A stretch of DNA of 50,098 bases from Paenibacillus helianthi (GCF_001909055.1 NZ_LVWI01000060.1:1-50098); one strand, 5' to 3'. Shown: positions 33,310-43,130, numbered from the stretch's first letter. A program made the numbers and translations. Notes: generated from the letters alone by a model not told the origin.

Positions 33310-36300
33310 TTAATCAAATACCCGATGATCGGCCACCGGCTTCACCAAGGGAGTGCCGAGGGCAATCCAGGATAACACTCCATAGAAATGGGAGGTTTCA
33401 CGCAGCCGCACCACTTCAATAACAGCTTCCCCGCCTCCTCTGTTCTTCAATGAAGCGTGAAAGAACGGTTGATTGGTCATGGCAACAAGGACATAACCGG
33501 TATGACCGAAGCTTTCATCAAAAGCTACAGTCACCTCTACACTCTCCGCATCACCATTGAACATGAAGGCTGTCATGCCAAACTGCTGCAGCACTTCCCG
33601 GTTGCCGGCACTCTGTACCGGACTGAACGACAGGTGTTCGGCATTTACCGAGCCGGGAGTCAGGTGATCGCTCGTGATGGAACCAGGAGCAATATGATAT
33701 CCCTGTACACTATCCTCTTCCAAATGGCGGGACTGGATTGCGAATGAGGTGATTTTGGAGGCATCCACCGCTTCGTCCTGAAGCTCAGAATTCCCCACTG
33801 CACCTTCAGCCAGATGCTCCGTTCCGATGCTGGCAAATGCGAGCTTCTCTCCGGTAATGCTGCCAGTCGGCAGCAGTTCCGCGCTGCGGGTTTCCTCCGC
33901 GAGATGTTCCAGCTTAACGATGCCGGGGCTTAAATGCCGCTCCTCCAGCGTTTCATCGGCGAGATGCCCGCCCTGTATACTCTGGAGTTGCAGATGCTGT
34001 GATCCTACCGCACCTGCTGCCAGCTTGCTTCCGTCAATGCTCCCGTCCGGCAGGAGTTCAGAGCTCAGCGCACTCTCGGCCAAATGTTCAAAATGGATAC
34101 TGCCAGGACGAATATGGCGGCTGTCCACTGAACCCGGGGATAAATGGCCTCCGTATACACTGGCCGGAGCCAGATGGTAAGGTCCTACCGCACCTGCCGT
34201 CAGCTTGCTTCCTCCAATACTGCCGTCCGGCAGCAGCTCCGCACTGCGGACTTCTTCCGCCAGATGCTCAAGCTTGATGATGCCGCTGCTCAAATGACGC
34301 TCCTCCAGCGTTCCATCAGAGAGGTGCCCGCCCTGGATGCTCTGAGGCTGCAGATGCTGCGTACCTACCGCACCTGCCGCCAGCTTATTGCCGCCAATAC
34401 TGCCGTCCGGCAGCAGCTCCGCACTGCGGACTTCCTCCGCCAGATGCTCAAGCTTGATAATGCCGCTGCCCAAATGGCGCTCCTCCAGCGTTCCATCTGC
34501 CAGATGCCCGCCCTGGATGCTCTGAGGCTGCAGATGCTGCGTACCCACCGCACCTGCCGTCAGCTTGCTTCCTCCAATACTGCCGTCTGGCAGTAGCTCC
34601 GCGCTGCGGACTTCTTCCGCCAGATGCTCAAGCTTGATGATGCTGCTGCCTAAATGGCGCTCCTCCAGCGTTCCATCCGCCAGATGCCCGCCCTGGATGC
34701 TCTGAAGTTGCAGATGCTGTGATCCTACCGCACCTGCTGCCAGCTTGCTTCCGTCAATGCTCCCGTCCGGCAGGAGTTCAGAGCTCAGCGCACTCTCGGC
34801 CAAATGTTCAAAATGGATACTGCCAGGACGAATATGGCGGCTGTCCACTGAACCCGGGGATAAATGGCCTCCGTATACACTGGCCGGAGCCAGATGGTAA
34901 GGTCCTACCGCACCTGCCGTCAGCTTGCTTCCTCCAATACTGCCGTCCGGCAGTAGCTCAGCGCTGCGGACTTCTTCCGCCAGATGCTCAAGCTTGATGA
35001 TGCCGCTGCTCAAATGGCGCTCCTCCAGCGTTCCATCTGTCAGATGCCCGCCATAGATGCTCTTCGGTTGCAGATGCTGCGTACCCACCGCACCTGCCGC
35101 CAGCTTATTGCCGCCAATACTGCCGTCCGGCAGCAGTTCTGTGCTGCGGACTTCTTCCGCCAGATGCTCAAGCTTGATGATGCCGCTGCTCAAATGGCGC
35201 TCTTCCAGCGTTCCATCAGAGAGATGCCCGCCATAGATGCTCTGAGGCTGCAGATGCTGCGTACCCACCGCACCTGCCGCCAGCTTATTGCCACCAATAC
35301 TGCCGTCCGGCAGCAGCTCCGCGCTGCGGACTTCTTCCGCCAGATGCTCAAGCTTGATGATGCCGCTGCCTAAATGGCGCTCCTCCAGCGTTCCATCCGC
35401 CAGATGCCCGCCCTGGATGCTCTGAGGCTGCAGATGCTGCGTACCCACCGCACCTGCCGCCAGCTTGCTTCCGCCAATACTGCCGTCCGGCAGTATTTCC
35501 GCGCTGCGGACTTCTTCCGCCAGATGCTCAAGCTTGATGATGCCGCTGCCTAAATGGCGCTCCTCCAGCGTTCCATCCGCCAGATGCCCGCCCTGGATGC
35601 TCTGAGGCTGCAGATGCTGCGTACCCACCGCACCTGCAGCCAGCTTGCTTCCTCCAATACTGCCGTCCGGCAGTAGCTCCGCGCTGCGGACTTCTTCCGC
35701 CAGATGCTCAAGCTTGATGATGCCGCTGACCAAATGGCGCTCCTCCAGCGTTCCATCCGCCAGGTGCCCGCCGTAGATGCTCTTCGGCTGCAGATGCTGC
35801 GTACCCACCGCGCCAGCCGTCAGCTTGCTTCCGTCAATGCTCCCGTCCGGCAGTAGCTCCGCGCTGCGGACTTCCTCCGCCAGATGCTCAAGCTTGACGA
35901 TGCCGCTGACCAAATGGCGATCCTCCAGCGTTCCATCCGCCAGATGCCCGCCATGGATGCTCTGCGGCTGCAGATGCTGCGTACCCACCGCACCTGCCGC
36001 CAGCTTATTGCCGCCAATACTGCCGTCCGACAGTATTTCCGCGCTGCGGACTTCCTCCGCCAGATGCGCTAGCTTGATGATGCCGCTGACCAAATGGCGC
36101 TCCTCCAGCGTTCCATCCGCCAGATGCCCGCCCTGGATGCTCTGCGGCTGCAGATGCTGCGCACCTACCGCACCTGTCGCCAGCTTATTGCCGCCAATGC
36201 TGCCGTCCGGCAGTATTTCCGCGCTGCGGACTTCCTCCGCCAGATGCGCAAGCTTGATGATGCCACTGCCCAGATGGCGCTCTTCCAGCGTTCCATCCGC

Positions 36301-39300
36301 CAGATGCCTGCCGTAGATGCTCTGCGGCTGCAAGTGATGCGATCCCACTGCCCCTGCCGCAAGCTTGCTTCTTCCAATACTGCCATCCGGCAACAGCTCC
36401 GCACTGTGGACTTCATCCGCCAGATGCGCAAGCTTAATGATGCCGCTGACCAAATGACGCTCCTCCAACGTTCCATCGGCCAGATGCCCGCCCTGGATGC
36501 TCTGCGGCTGCAGATGCTGCGTACCCACCGCACCTGCCGCCAGCTTACTCCCTCCAATGCTGCCGTCCGGCAGCAGCTCGGCACTGTGGACTTCCTCCGA
36601 TAGATGCTCAAGCTTGATGATGCCGCTGCCCAAATGGCGCTCTTCCAGCGTTCCATCTGCCAGATGTTCACCTTGGATACTCTGGGCTTGCAGATGCTGC
36701 GAACCCACCGCACCTGCCGCCAATTTGCTTCCGCCTACGCTGCCGTCCGGCAGCAGCTCCGCGCTCAGCGTCTCGGCAGCCAGATGAGCCAACTGGATGC
36801 TGCCGGCACGGATATGGCGGCTGTCCACCGCGTCCGCTGCCAAATGCCCTCCCAATACGCTGCCGGAAGCCAGCTGAGACGAACCTACTGCGCCTGCCGC
36901 CAGCTTGCTTCCGCCCACGCTGCCGTCCGGCAGCAGCGCTGCACTACGGGACTCATCTGCAAGATGTTCAAGCTTGATCAGACCTGGACGCAAATGCCGT
37001 TCCTGCAGTATTCCGTCTACAAGATGCTCACCATAAATGCTTTCCTGCTGGAGATTCAGCGAACTCACCGCACCAGCAGCCAGCTTCCCGTTTCCAATAC
37101 TGCCATCCGGCAGCAATTCAGAGGTCAGTGTTTCCTTGGCCAGATGTTCAAGCCGGATGCTGCCGGAGCGGATATGGCGACTGTCTATCGCGTCCGTTGT
37201 CAAATGATCTGCATACACACTGCCTGTAGCCAGATGGAATGCCGCTACCGAGCCCTCGGCCAGTTTGGAACCGCTGATGCTTCCATCCGGCAGGATGTCT
37301 GCACTGCGTGTCTCTTCCGCCAGATGCGCCAGGGTGATCTCTCCGTCTCGAATATGCTGTCCTTGTACCGCTCCCGGCGCCAGATGTCCAGCCCCTATAC
37401 TTTCAGAGGCCAGATGGTAGGATCCCACAGCACCCGCTGCCAGCTTCTCACCGCCAATACTGCCGTCCGGCAAAATCTGGCCGCTGCGGACTTCTTCAGC
37501 AAGATGCGCTAAGGTGATGCCGCCTTGCCCGATATGCTTTCCTTCCACTGAAGCTTCCGCCAAATGGCTGCCTGCCACACTACCGGGTGCGAGGTGGCGG
37601 GATGAGACTGCACCTTCTATCAGCTTAGCTCCGCTGATGCTGCCATCCTGGATCTGAATGGACGAGATGGAGCTCGGGCCGATATGTCCATTACCGATGG
37701 ACATCGGCCGAATATGTGCCCCGCTAACACTCCCCGGCGCAAGATGTCTTCCCTGCACAGCGGCGTCACTGACTGCACCAGAGCCAACCGCCCCCGCACT
37801 CAAGTGCTCTGCCTGAACTGCTGATGCCGCCAGCTTCGCGGCTTCCACACTGCCATCCGCCAGCTTCATTGCTGTAACTGCCAGATCGCCCAGCTTATCG
37901 GTTGAGACACTTTCCGGCGACAGCTTCAATGACGTGACGGCATGATCAGCTAAATGATGCGGCTGAACGATACCGGCAGAGAGATGGACCTCCTTCACCG
38001 CGCCGGTTGCCAGCTTCTCACCCACTACCGAACCTGGCTGCAGGGCAGAGGAGGTTACACTGTTGTCCCCAAGATGCCTGCGCTCTACAGCCCCCGGTGC
38101 CAAGTGCTCGGCATCCACAACGGCCCGCTGCAATACACGACCGCTGACACTGGCATCCGCCAGATTTTTTTCCTCTACCGTACAAAAAGCAATATGTTCC
38201 CCGCTGACAGCTTCCCGCGCTATTGCATTGCCGATAACCGCACCCGGAGCCAGCTTGGCGGCAATGACACTCCCATCCGCCAATTTGTCCGGGGTGATAC
38301 TATGTGGACGCAGATGCTCACCTTCAACCGATCCAGAAGCCAGCTGTTCCCCCGTAACAGCCCCATCTGCCAGATGGCTCGTGAGTACCGATTGTTCCTG
38401 CAGCTGCATAGACCCGACGGATTCCGCCGCCAGATGGGAGTGCTCCACAGACTCACGCTGCAGATGGACTGAAGCAACTGCCTGCATGGCAAGCTGCGGC
38501 CCCCGTACCGCAGATTTGGCGATGTGCCGTGTCGTTACAGCCTCATCAGCCAACTTATGGGCAAGGATGCTCTGATCCGCTATTTTGGAAGAGGTAACTG
38601 CCTGCTCCACAAGCTGAACTGTTCCAACCGCCCCTTCCGCCAGCTTCACAAAAGAAATGCTGCGGTCCGCCAAATGCCGGCTGGCAATCTCCCCGTCGGC
38701 GATATGGCTACCATTCACACTTTCCGGGCTTAAGTGCTGTCCCCGTACGGCCTCCTTGCCAATCTGGCGTGGACCTACCGATCCATCGGCAAGGTGACCG
38801 CTGTCGATGATCCCGGACTGGAGCTGCTCTTTGCCGATCAAACGGCTGGCAAGCTGTTCCGGCCCTATGGCTCCCGGAGCCAGATGCTTCGCTGTAATGG
38901 CGCCGCCGCTGATATGGCGGCTCTCAATAACGGCGTCTCCCAGCTTATCACCGCTAATCTCTCCGTCGGCTATTTTGTCCCCCGTTACCACTTCGTCCGC
39001 CAGCTTGGAACGGTCAACGCTCCCGTTCGCCAGATGCCGGCTGACGATGGTGCTGCTCAGAATTTTCTCGCCGGTCACCGCTCCATCTTCAAGCAGGTCA
39101 GCCGTAATGATGCAGTCGCTAAGATGGCGGCTCGTAATGGCCTGATCGGCAATTTGACCTCCGCCAATGATCCGGTCAGCCAGCTTTTCCGGGCCAATGC
39201 TGCCATCCTTAAGTTTTTCGCCGCCGATGGAATGATCCAGCAGCTTACCGCCGCTGATGCTTCCTTCTGCCAAATGCTCACCTGTTACGGATTCGGGGGC

Positions 39301-39804
39301 CAGCTTAGAGGAAGTAACTGCCTTGTCCGCGATATTGATGCTCTGCACCGCATAATCCTGCAGCCAGGGCGTTCCGATGATACCGAATTTCAGCTTGGAC
39401 CCGTCAATGGTCCGGGGGGCAATTTTGCTTCCGGTAACGGCAGCGTCGGACAAATCATCCGTATATACAGGCTGCAGGCGTTCTTTTTCCACCACTGGCA
39501 GCACGACTTCAGGTGTCAACGGCAAAGGCTCAGCAGCCGAAACCGAAGGTTCCCCCACCTGTTCCTGAGGCGCTTGCTGATCAAGTACGGCAGATTCCAA
39601 GGAATCCGCCGCTTCAAGCGTATCCACCCCGCTAACCTTCAAAGTTGTACTCCCGGTATCCGGCACTTCGCTTCCGGAGGTGTCTATAACCTCCTGTATC
39701 TTGGGACTGCTTCCCAGCATGCTGAGTTCCTTCATATTCGGATTATCCACAAAATAGAGCGGTTTTTTGGAACTGCGGTGCTGATTTTTCCTGGAGCTCT
39801 TCAC
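33310..39804 (-). CDS. giant decapeptide-repeat protein (2164 residues)
   Basis: Residues 1-125 are non-repetitive: a basic start (KSSRKNQHRSSKKP) then an acidic stretch. From about 125 to 2030 nearly the whole protein is a ten-residue repeat of the form x-x-[KH]-L-x-x-G-[SA]-[IV]-x, for example GEKLKDGSIG, SRHLANGSVD, GGHLADGTLE; there are about 190 copies. A hydrophobic residue every fifth position suggests a stacked beta-helix like pentapeptide-repeat proteins. In the C-terminal half six decapeptides form a 60-residue unit repeated many times. The last 115 residues are beta-rich (VEVTVAFDESFGHTGYVLVA, then FYGVLSWIALG), resembling Paenibacillus WIAG-tail proteins and phage tail-fibre ends. 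No signal peptide or membrane helix. GTG start after AAGGAGGAG. A spore-surface fibre is my inference. Confidence 0.85.
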   Translation of the reverse strand: MKSSRKNQHRSSKKPLYFVDNPNMKELSMLGSSPKIQEVIDTSGSEVPDTGSTTLKVSGVDTLEAADSLESAVLDQQAPQEQVGEPSVSAAEPLPLTPEVVLPVVEKERLQPVYTDDLSDAAVTGSKIAPRTIDGSKLKFGIIGTPWLQDYAVQSINIADKAVTSSKLAPESVTGEHLAEGSISGGKLLDHSIGGEKLKDGSIGPEKLADRIIGGGQIADQAITSRHLSDCIITADLLEDGAVTGEKILSSTIVSRHLANGSVDRSKLADEVVTGDKIADGEISGDKLGDAVIESRHISGGAITAKHLAPGAIGPEQLASRLIGKEQLQSGIIDSGHLADGSVGPRQIGKEAVRGQHLSPESVNGSHIADGEIASRHLADRSISFVKLAEGAVGTVQLVEQAVTSSKIADQSILAHKLADEAVTTRHIAKSAVRGPQLAMQAVASVHLQRESVEHSHLAAESVGSMQLQEQSVLTSHLADGAVTGEQLASGSVEGEHLRPHSITPDKLADGSVIAAKLAPGAVIGNAIAREAVSGEHIAFCTVEEKNLADASVSGRVLQRAVVDAEHLAPGAVERRHLGDNSVTSSALQPGSVVGEKLATGAVKEVHLSAGIVQPHHLADHAVTSLKLSPESVSTDKLGDLAVTAMKLADGSVEAAKLAASAVQAEHLSAGAVGSGAVSDAAVQGRHLAPGSVSGAHIRPMSIGNGHIGPSSISSIQIQDGSISGAKLIEGAVSSRHLAPGSVAGSHLAEASVEGKHIGQGGITLAHLAEEVRSGQILPDGSIGGEKLAAGAVGSYHLASESIGAGHLAPGAVQGQHIRDGEITLAHLAEETRSADILPDGSISGSKLAEGSVAAFHLATGSVYADHLTTDAIDSRHIRSGSIRLEHLAKETLTSELLPDGSIGNGKLAAGAVSSLNLQQESIYGEHLVDGILQERHLRPGLIKLEHLADESRSAALLPDGSVGGSKLAAGAVGSSQLASGSVLGGHLAADAVDSRHIRAGSIQLAHLAAETLSAELLPDGSVGGSKLAAGAVGSQHLQAQSIQGEHLADGTLEERHLGSGIIKLEHLSEEVHSAELLPDGSIGGSKLAAGAVGTQHLQPQSIQGGHLADGTLEERHLVSGIIKLAHLADEVHSAELLPDGSIGRSKLAAGAVGSHHLQPQSIYGRHLADGTLEERHLGSGIIKLAHLAEEVRSAEILPDGSIGGNKLATGAVGAQHLQPQSIQGGHLADGTLEERHLVSGIIKLAHLAEEVRSAEILSDGSIGGNKLAAGAVGTQHLQPQSIHGGHLADGTLEDRHLVSGIVKLEHLAEEVRSAELLPDGSIDGSKLTAGAVGTQHLQPKSIYGGHLADGTLEERHLVSGIIKLEHLAEEVRSAELLPDGSIGGSKLAAGAVGTQHLQPQSIQGGHLADGTLEERHLGSGIIKLEHLAEEVRSAEILPDGSIGGSKLAAGAVGTQHLQPQSIQGGHLADGTLEERHLGSGIIKLEHLAEEVRSAELLPDGSIGGNKLAAGAVGTQHLQPQSIYGGHLSDGTLEERHLSSGIIKLEHLAEEVRSTELLPDGSIGGNKLAAGAVGTQHLQPKSIYGGHLTDGTLEERHLSSGIIKLEHLAEEVRSAELLPDGSIGGSKLTAGAVGPYHLAPASVYGGHLSPGSVDSRHIRPGSIHFEHLAESALSSELLPDGSIDGSKLAAGAVGSQHLQLQSIQGGHLADGTLEERHLGSSIIKLEHLAEEVRSAELLPDGSIGGSKLTAGAVGTQHLQPQSIQGGHLADGTLEERHLGSGIIKLEHLAEEVRSAELLPDGSIGGNKLAAGAVGTQHLQPQSIQGGHLSDGTLEERHLSSGIIKLEHLAEEVRSAELLPDGSIGGSKLTAGAVGPYHLAPASVYGGHLSPGSVDSRHIRPGSIHFEHLAESALSSELLPDGSIDGSKLAAGAVGSQHLQLQSIQGGHLADETLEERHLSPGIVKLEHLAEETRSAELLPTGSITGEKLAFASIGTEHLAEGAVGNSELQDEAVDASKITSFAIQSRHLEEDSVQGYHIAPGSITSDHLTPGSVNAEHLSFSPVQSAGNREVLQQFGMTAFMFNGDAESVEVTVAFDESFGHTGYVLVAMTNQPFFHASLKNRGGGEAVIEVVRLRETSHFYGVLSWIALGTPLVKPVADHRVFD
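33900..36900 (-). repeat. 180-bp near-identical repeat block inside the giant gene
   Basis: The DNA encoding residues about 970-1970 consists of successive 180-bp units, each six decapeptides, that keep near-identity at silent positions. Units in the N-terminal half are diverged. Within the block a 240-base segment at about 33990-34230 recurs unchanged 720 bases on, at about 34710-34950 (four unit lengths), showing a recent segmental duplication. Confidence 0.85.
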
Positions 39805-39939
39805 AAGCAGTCTCCTCCTTCCATCTATTGTTTCTCCTAGGCATCATATGCAGCGCACTAGGCGAATGACACCCGTTTACACCAAGCCTGTAAATTCTGC
39901 ACCTTCCCAAAAAAGGGCATCTGCCACCGCACATTCGTC

Positions 39940-39970
39940 CACCCTAAAGGGCGAGTACACACATACAATG
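39940..39970 (+). promoter_or_regulatory. SigK-like promoter upstream of the YheC/YheD gene
   Basis: CACC (39940-39943) and CATACAATG (39962-39970) are 18 bases apart with a CATA-type -10 close to the SigK pattern. The same ACACATACAAT string precedes the YjcZ gene. The rest of 39805-40021 shows no gene. Confidence 0.45.
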
Positions 39971-40021
39971 ACTCAGGAAGAGAAACAGCCGGAACTATAG
40001 AAGATAACGGGAGGAACGAAC

Positions 40022-41116
40022 ATGGGGCAAAAGCTCGTGGGAATACTGCTAAATGCCGCTATGCACCGGGGCGTTCCCCGGCAAAAAACGGGACAGGAGT
40101 CGCTGAAAAGCTACGAGGAAGCCGCCGCTGTATACGGATTGACCCCCTGCTTCCTGAAACTGTCCGACATCGATACGAAAACCGGCTGCAGCATCGCCTA
40201 CATGAAGCAAACCCGGGGCTACAGGAGAGTGGTTGTTCCGACGCCTGACGTCATTCACAATCGGGCTATCTACGACCCAGGCAGCCACGGGATCGACAGA
40301 CTGCTGGGCAGCGGCGTACTGGTATATAATACATGCAACCGCTATGGCAAAGATCAGATCCATGGACTGCTGGAGCAGAATGCCAGACTTCGCGGGCTTC
40401 TGCCCGCCACCTCAGCCGGTCTATCCGGACTGAAGGAGATGATGGCCAGCTATTCCGATCTTATTCTCAAGCCTTGCCGCGGAAGTATCGGCCAAGGCGT
40501 AATGCGCCTGACGCGGAGTAGTCCAGAACTGTGGAACTGGAGTTATCTGCCCTTCGGCTCCCGCAGCTGGGTCAGCACCCAGGTTAATCAGGATGTACTG
40601 CCCAGAGCCCTGCGGATGCGTCTGGCCTCCACCCCTTACCTGGTTCAGGAACGCATCCCGCTGGCAGAGATTGGGGGCCGTCCGTTTGATCTGCGTGTCA
40701 CGGTGCAGCGTGGGTGGGGCGGGGAATGGCAGGTCACCGGACTATTCGCCAAACGGGCGGCGCCGGGGGGCTTCGTCTCCAATATTGCCCGGGGAGGAGA
40801 AGCACTTGACTCTTCATATGCACTAGAGCAGGCATTCTCCGGGCAAGCGGCGGCAGGTATCCGCATGTCCGTTCTGGCTTACAGCCTCAGCATTGCACAC
40901 GAGCTGGCGCGGAACCTGCCCGGACTGGCAGACATCGGGCTGGACATGGGCGTAACGGAAAAAGGCCGGGTCTATTTCATCGAATGTAACGGCCGTGATC
41001 AGCGCTACGGCTTCCGCAAAGCCGGACTGACCGGGGCATGGAAGGAGAGCTACCGGAAGCCGATAGCCTATGCGCGATATCTGCTTGACCATCCTTCACA
41101 GTACATCAGTTATTGA
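40022..41116 (+). CDS. YheC/YheD-family coat-associated ATP-grasp protein
   Basis: The 364-residue protein matches YheC/YheD: an N-terminal part (LVGILLNAAMHRGVP, VVVPTPDVIHNRA) and a C-terminal ATP-grasp domain with LILKPCRGSIGQGVM, RPFDLRVTVQRGWGGEWQVTG, ADIGLDMGVTEKGRVYFIECNGRDQ (metal Glu and Asn). In Bacillus these proteins are mother-cell products associated with the spore coat; their ligase substrate is not known. It is divergent from the giant repeat protein and might modify it, which is speculation. Confidence 0.86.
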   Translation: MGQKLVGILLNAAMHRGVPRQKTGQESLKSYEEAAAVYGLTPCFLKLSDIDTKTGCSIAYMKQTRGYRRVVVPTPDVIHNRAIYDPGSHGIDRLLGSGVLVYNTCNRYGKDQIHGLLEQNARLRGLLPATSAGLSGLKEMMASYSDLILKPCRGSIGQGVMRLTRSSPELWNWSYLPFGSRSWVSTQVNQDVLPRALRMRLASTPYLVQERIPLAEIGGRPFDLRVTVQRGWGGEWQVTGLFAKRAAPGGFVSNIARGGEALDSSYALEQAFSGQAAAGIRMSVLAYSLSIAHELARNLPGLADIGLDMGVTEKGRVYFIECNGRDQRYGFRKAGLTGAWKESYRKPIAYARYLLDHPSQYISY

Positions 41117-41205
41117 TTTGTCTCTTATTCTATGTCAATATAATGCAGAGCGGAAACGGTCCTGGACACGGGGCCGTGCTGCTGCATGATGGAAGGGAGA
41201 TACTC

Positions 41206-41997
41206 ATGGTAAAACAATTGCTGCGGCTGATGACCGAGTTGTCCTCGCACAGATGGCTTTCCCGGTTGATGGGGGCTTTTTCCCATAGCAGACTCAGCCG
41301 TTTTTTGATCCCGGCATTTATTCGGACTTATCATATTCCCGCTTCTGAAGCAGAGAAGCCTTCCGGGGAATACCTTACACTTAATGAATTTTTCAGCCGT
41401 CATCTCAAATCCGGCATGCGTCCGGTCGCCGGCGGCGAGAATGCGGTCGCCAGTCCGGTAGATGCGATGATTACCGCCATGGGCGAGATTCATTCCGGAA
41501 CCATAATGAATGTAAAAGGTCAGGATTATGAACTGGAGGAGCTTTTGAACCACTCCCCGCACCTGGAGCTGTACAAAAAAGGCTTTTTCTTCGTGCTGTA
41601 CTTAAGTCCAACGGATTATCACCGGATTCACGCCCCCCTTACCGGGCGCAAGGTCGAGAGTGAACATATCCGCGGGAGAGCATACCCTGTCAATGAATTT
41701 GGCATGAGACATATGAAGGGTGTACTGAGCCGCAACGAACGGCTGATTACTTATATCGCCGGAGCAAACGGTGAAGCCGCAGTAGTGAAGGTCGGCGCGA
41801 TGAATGTCAGCAGCATCCACTATGCGGATGAAGCGGCTGATGCCTGGGAGATCGGCGACGACCTGGCCTATTTCGAATTCGGCTCTACCGTGGTATTGCT
41901 CCTCGAGAACGGCAGCTTCACCCCCCGATCTGGACTTGCCAGCGGGACCAAGGTGAAGATGGGTGAACTGCTGGGCGAGCTGCAGCGCCCGGTGTAG
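41206..41997 (+). CDS. psd: phosphatidylserine decarboxylase
   Basis: The 263-residue proenzyme has exactly the Bacillus length. It has LTLNEFFSRHLKSGMRP, the VASPVDAMI catalytic region, FFVLYLSPTDYHRIHAP and the self-cleavage site FGST (a variant of LGST) in YFEFGSTVVLL. Cleavage before Ser makes the pyruvoyl cofactor, and the enzyme turns phosphatidylserine into phosphatidylethanolamine at the membrane. A longer frame starts at 41113, but ATG 41206 follows GGGAG at correct spacing. No pssA gene adjoins. Confidence 0.94.
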   Translation: MVKQLLRLMTELSSHRWLSRLMGAFSHSRLSRFLIPAFIRTYHIPASEAEKPSGEYLTLNEFFSRHLKSGMRPVAGGENAVASPVDAMITAMGEIHSGTIMNVKGQDYELEELLNHSPHLELYKKGFFFVLYLSPTDYHRIHAPLTGRKVESEHIRGRAYPVNEFGMRHMKGVLSRNERLITYIAGANGEAAVVKVGAMNVSSIHYADEAADAWEIGDDLAYFEFGSTVVLLLENGSFTPRSGLASGTKVKMGELLGELQRPV

Positions 41998-42101
41998 CAG
42001 AACATAAGTAGAAACGGCTACGCCTCATAATAGACCGGCATCCGTTTCAGCGGGAAATAGAAGGATCATTTATAGTGTGAATAAATTCTTATATTTTAAC
42101 C

Positions 42102-42146
42102 AAAGGCAGCAGGCCTCCGGGACTATCGGGGACCTGCTGCCTTTTT
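42102..42146. terminator. bidirectional terminator between psd and gpmA
   Basis: AAAGGCAGCAGG (42102-42113) pairs with CCTGCTGCCTTT (42133-42144), with TTTTT on the plus strand. It separates two convergent genes. Confidence 0.88.
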
Positions 42147-42170
42147 AGTTGTACATCTATATCAGGCCGA

Positions 42171-42920
42171 TTATTCCGTCACCTTGCTCTGATTCGCCAC
42201 CTCGCGGGCTTTCTGCTGAACTTCCTCCGGCTCCCCGAGATAGAAGCGGCTAATCGGTTTCACGTCATCATCCAGCTTGTAGACCAGAGGGACTCCTGTC
42301 GGAACGTTCAGATCCAGCAATGCTTTCTCGTCAATATCCTCCATGAATTTGATCAAGGCCCGCAGCGTATTGCCATGCGCCGAGATCAGCACCCGTTCCT
42401 TCTTGCGGATCAGCGGCACAATACGGTTGCCCCAGAAATCGCCGACGCGGTGCACGGTATCCTCCAGGCTCTCGCCGCGAGGAATATCGCCGGGGCGGAC
42501 ATCCTTGTAGCGGATATCGTTCCGGGCATAACGCGGATCATCCGGCTCCAGCATCGGAGGACGGACAGACAGGCTGCGCCGCCAGATATGCAGCTGCTCT
42601 TCGCCGTATTTTACCGCAGTCTCGCTCTTGCTCAGCCCTTGCAGCGCGCCGTAATGACGCTCATTCAGCTTCCAGGACTTCTGCACGGGAATCCACAACA
42701 GGTCCATCTCATCCAGAACATAGTTGAGTGTCTTGATCGAACGTTTCAGTACAGAAGCAAAGGCCAGATCAAAAGTATAGCCTGCCTCCTTCAGCAGCTT
42801 GCCGGCTGCTTTGGCCTCTTCTACCCCCTTCTCTGTCAGATCGGGGTCGCTCCAGCCTGTGAACAGATTCTGGCGGTTATACTCGCTCTCGCCATGGCGT
42901 ATCAACACGATTTCATACAT
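42171..42920 (-). CDS. gpmA: 2,3-bisphosphoglycerate-dependent phosphoglycerate mutase
   Basis: The 249-residue protein has the phosphohistidine motif IVLIRHGESEYN, FTGWSDPDLTEKG, the LNERHYGALQGLSK loop and the second His in ISAHGNTLRAL. It interconverts 3- and 2-phosphoglycerate in glycolysis. The length and C-terminal extension (EVQQKAREVANQSK) match bacterial GpmA. Single gene; the metal-dependent GpmI used in sporulating Bacillus is not seen here. Confidence 0.96.
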   Translation of the reverse strand: MYEIVLIRHGESEYNRQNLFTGWSDPDLTEKGVEEAKAAGKLLKEAGYTFDLAFASVLKRSIKTLNYVLDEMDLLWIPVQKSWKLNERHYGALQGLSKSETAVKYGEEQLHIWRRSLSVRPPMLEPDDPRYARNDIRYKDVRPGDIPRGESLEDTVHRVGDFWGNRIVPLIRKKERVLISAHGNTLRALIKFMEDIDEKALLDLNVPTGVPLVYKLDDDVKPISRFYLGEPEEVQQKAREVANQSKVTE

Positions 42921-43130
42921 ATTCTCTCTCCTCCGGCCTGAAGTTTCTTCTTCATCCTATCTATACTCATCATAGGCCTCCTGAACGGGTTGTTCAAGAC
43001 TTACGCTCTTTATCCTTATACCCCGGCCCAGACGCCCTAATACACGCAAACCTTCAAGCCTCCTGAAAGAAAATCACCCTAACGGGTAAATCAAGCATCT
43101 CATTGCCGCAGGTAACGGCATTGCTCCCAA

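Noticed and set aside
33310..39804. Phage tail fibre of a prophage
   Set aside because: The C-terminal domain resembles tail-fibre ends, but no other phage gene is nearby and the context is spore-surface genes.
33827..39840. Many plus-strand frames rich in Cys, Gln and Arg opposite the giant gene
   Set aside because: They are reverse readings of the decapeptide repeats; only the minus strand gives a continuous repeat protein with a ribosome site.
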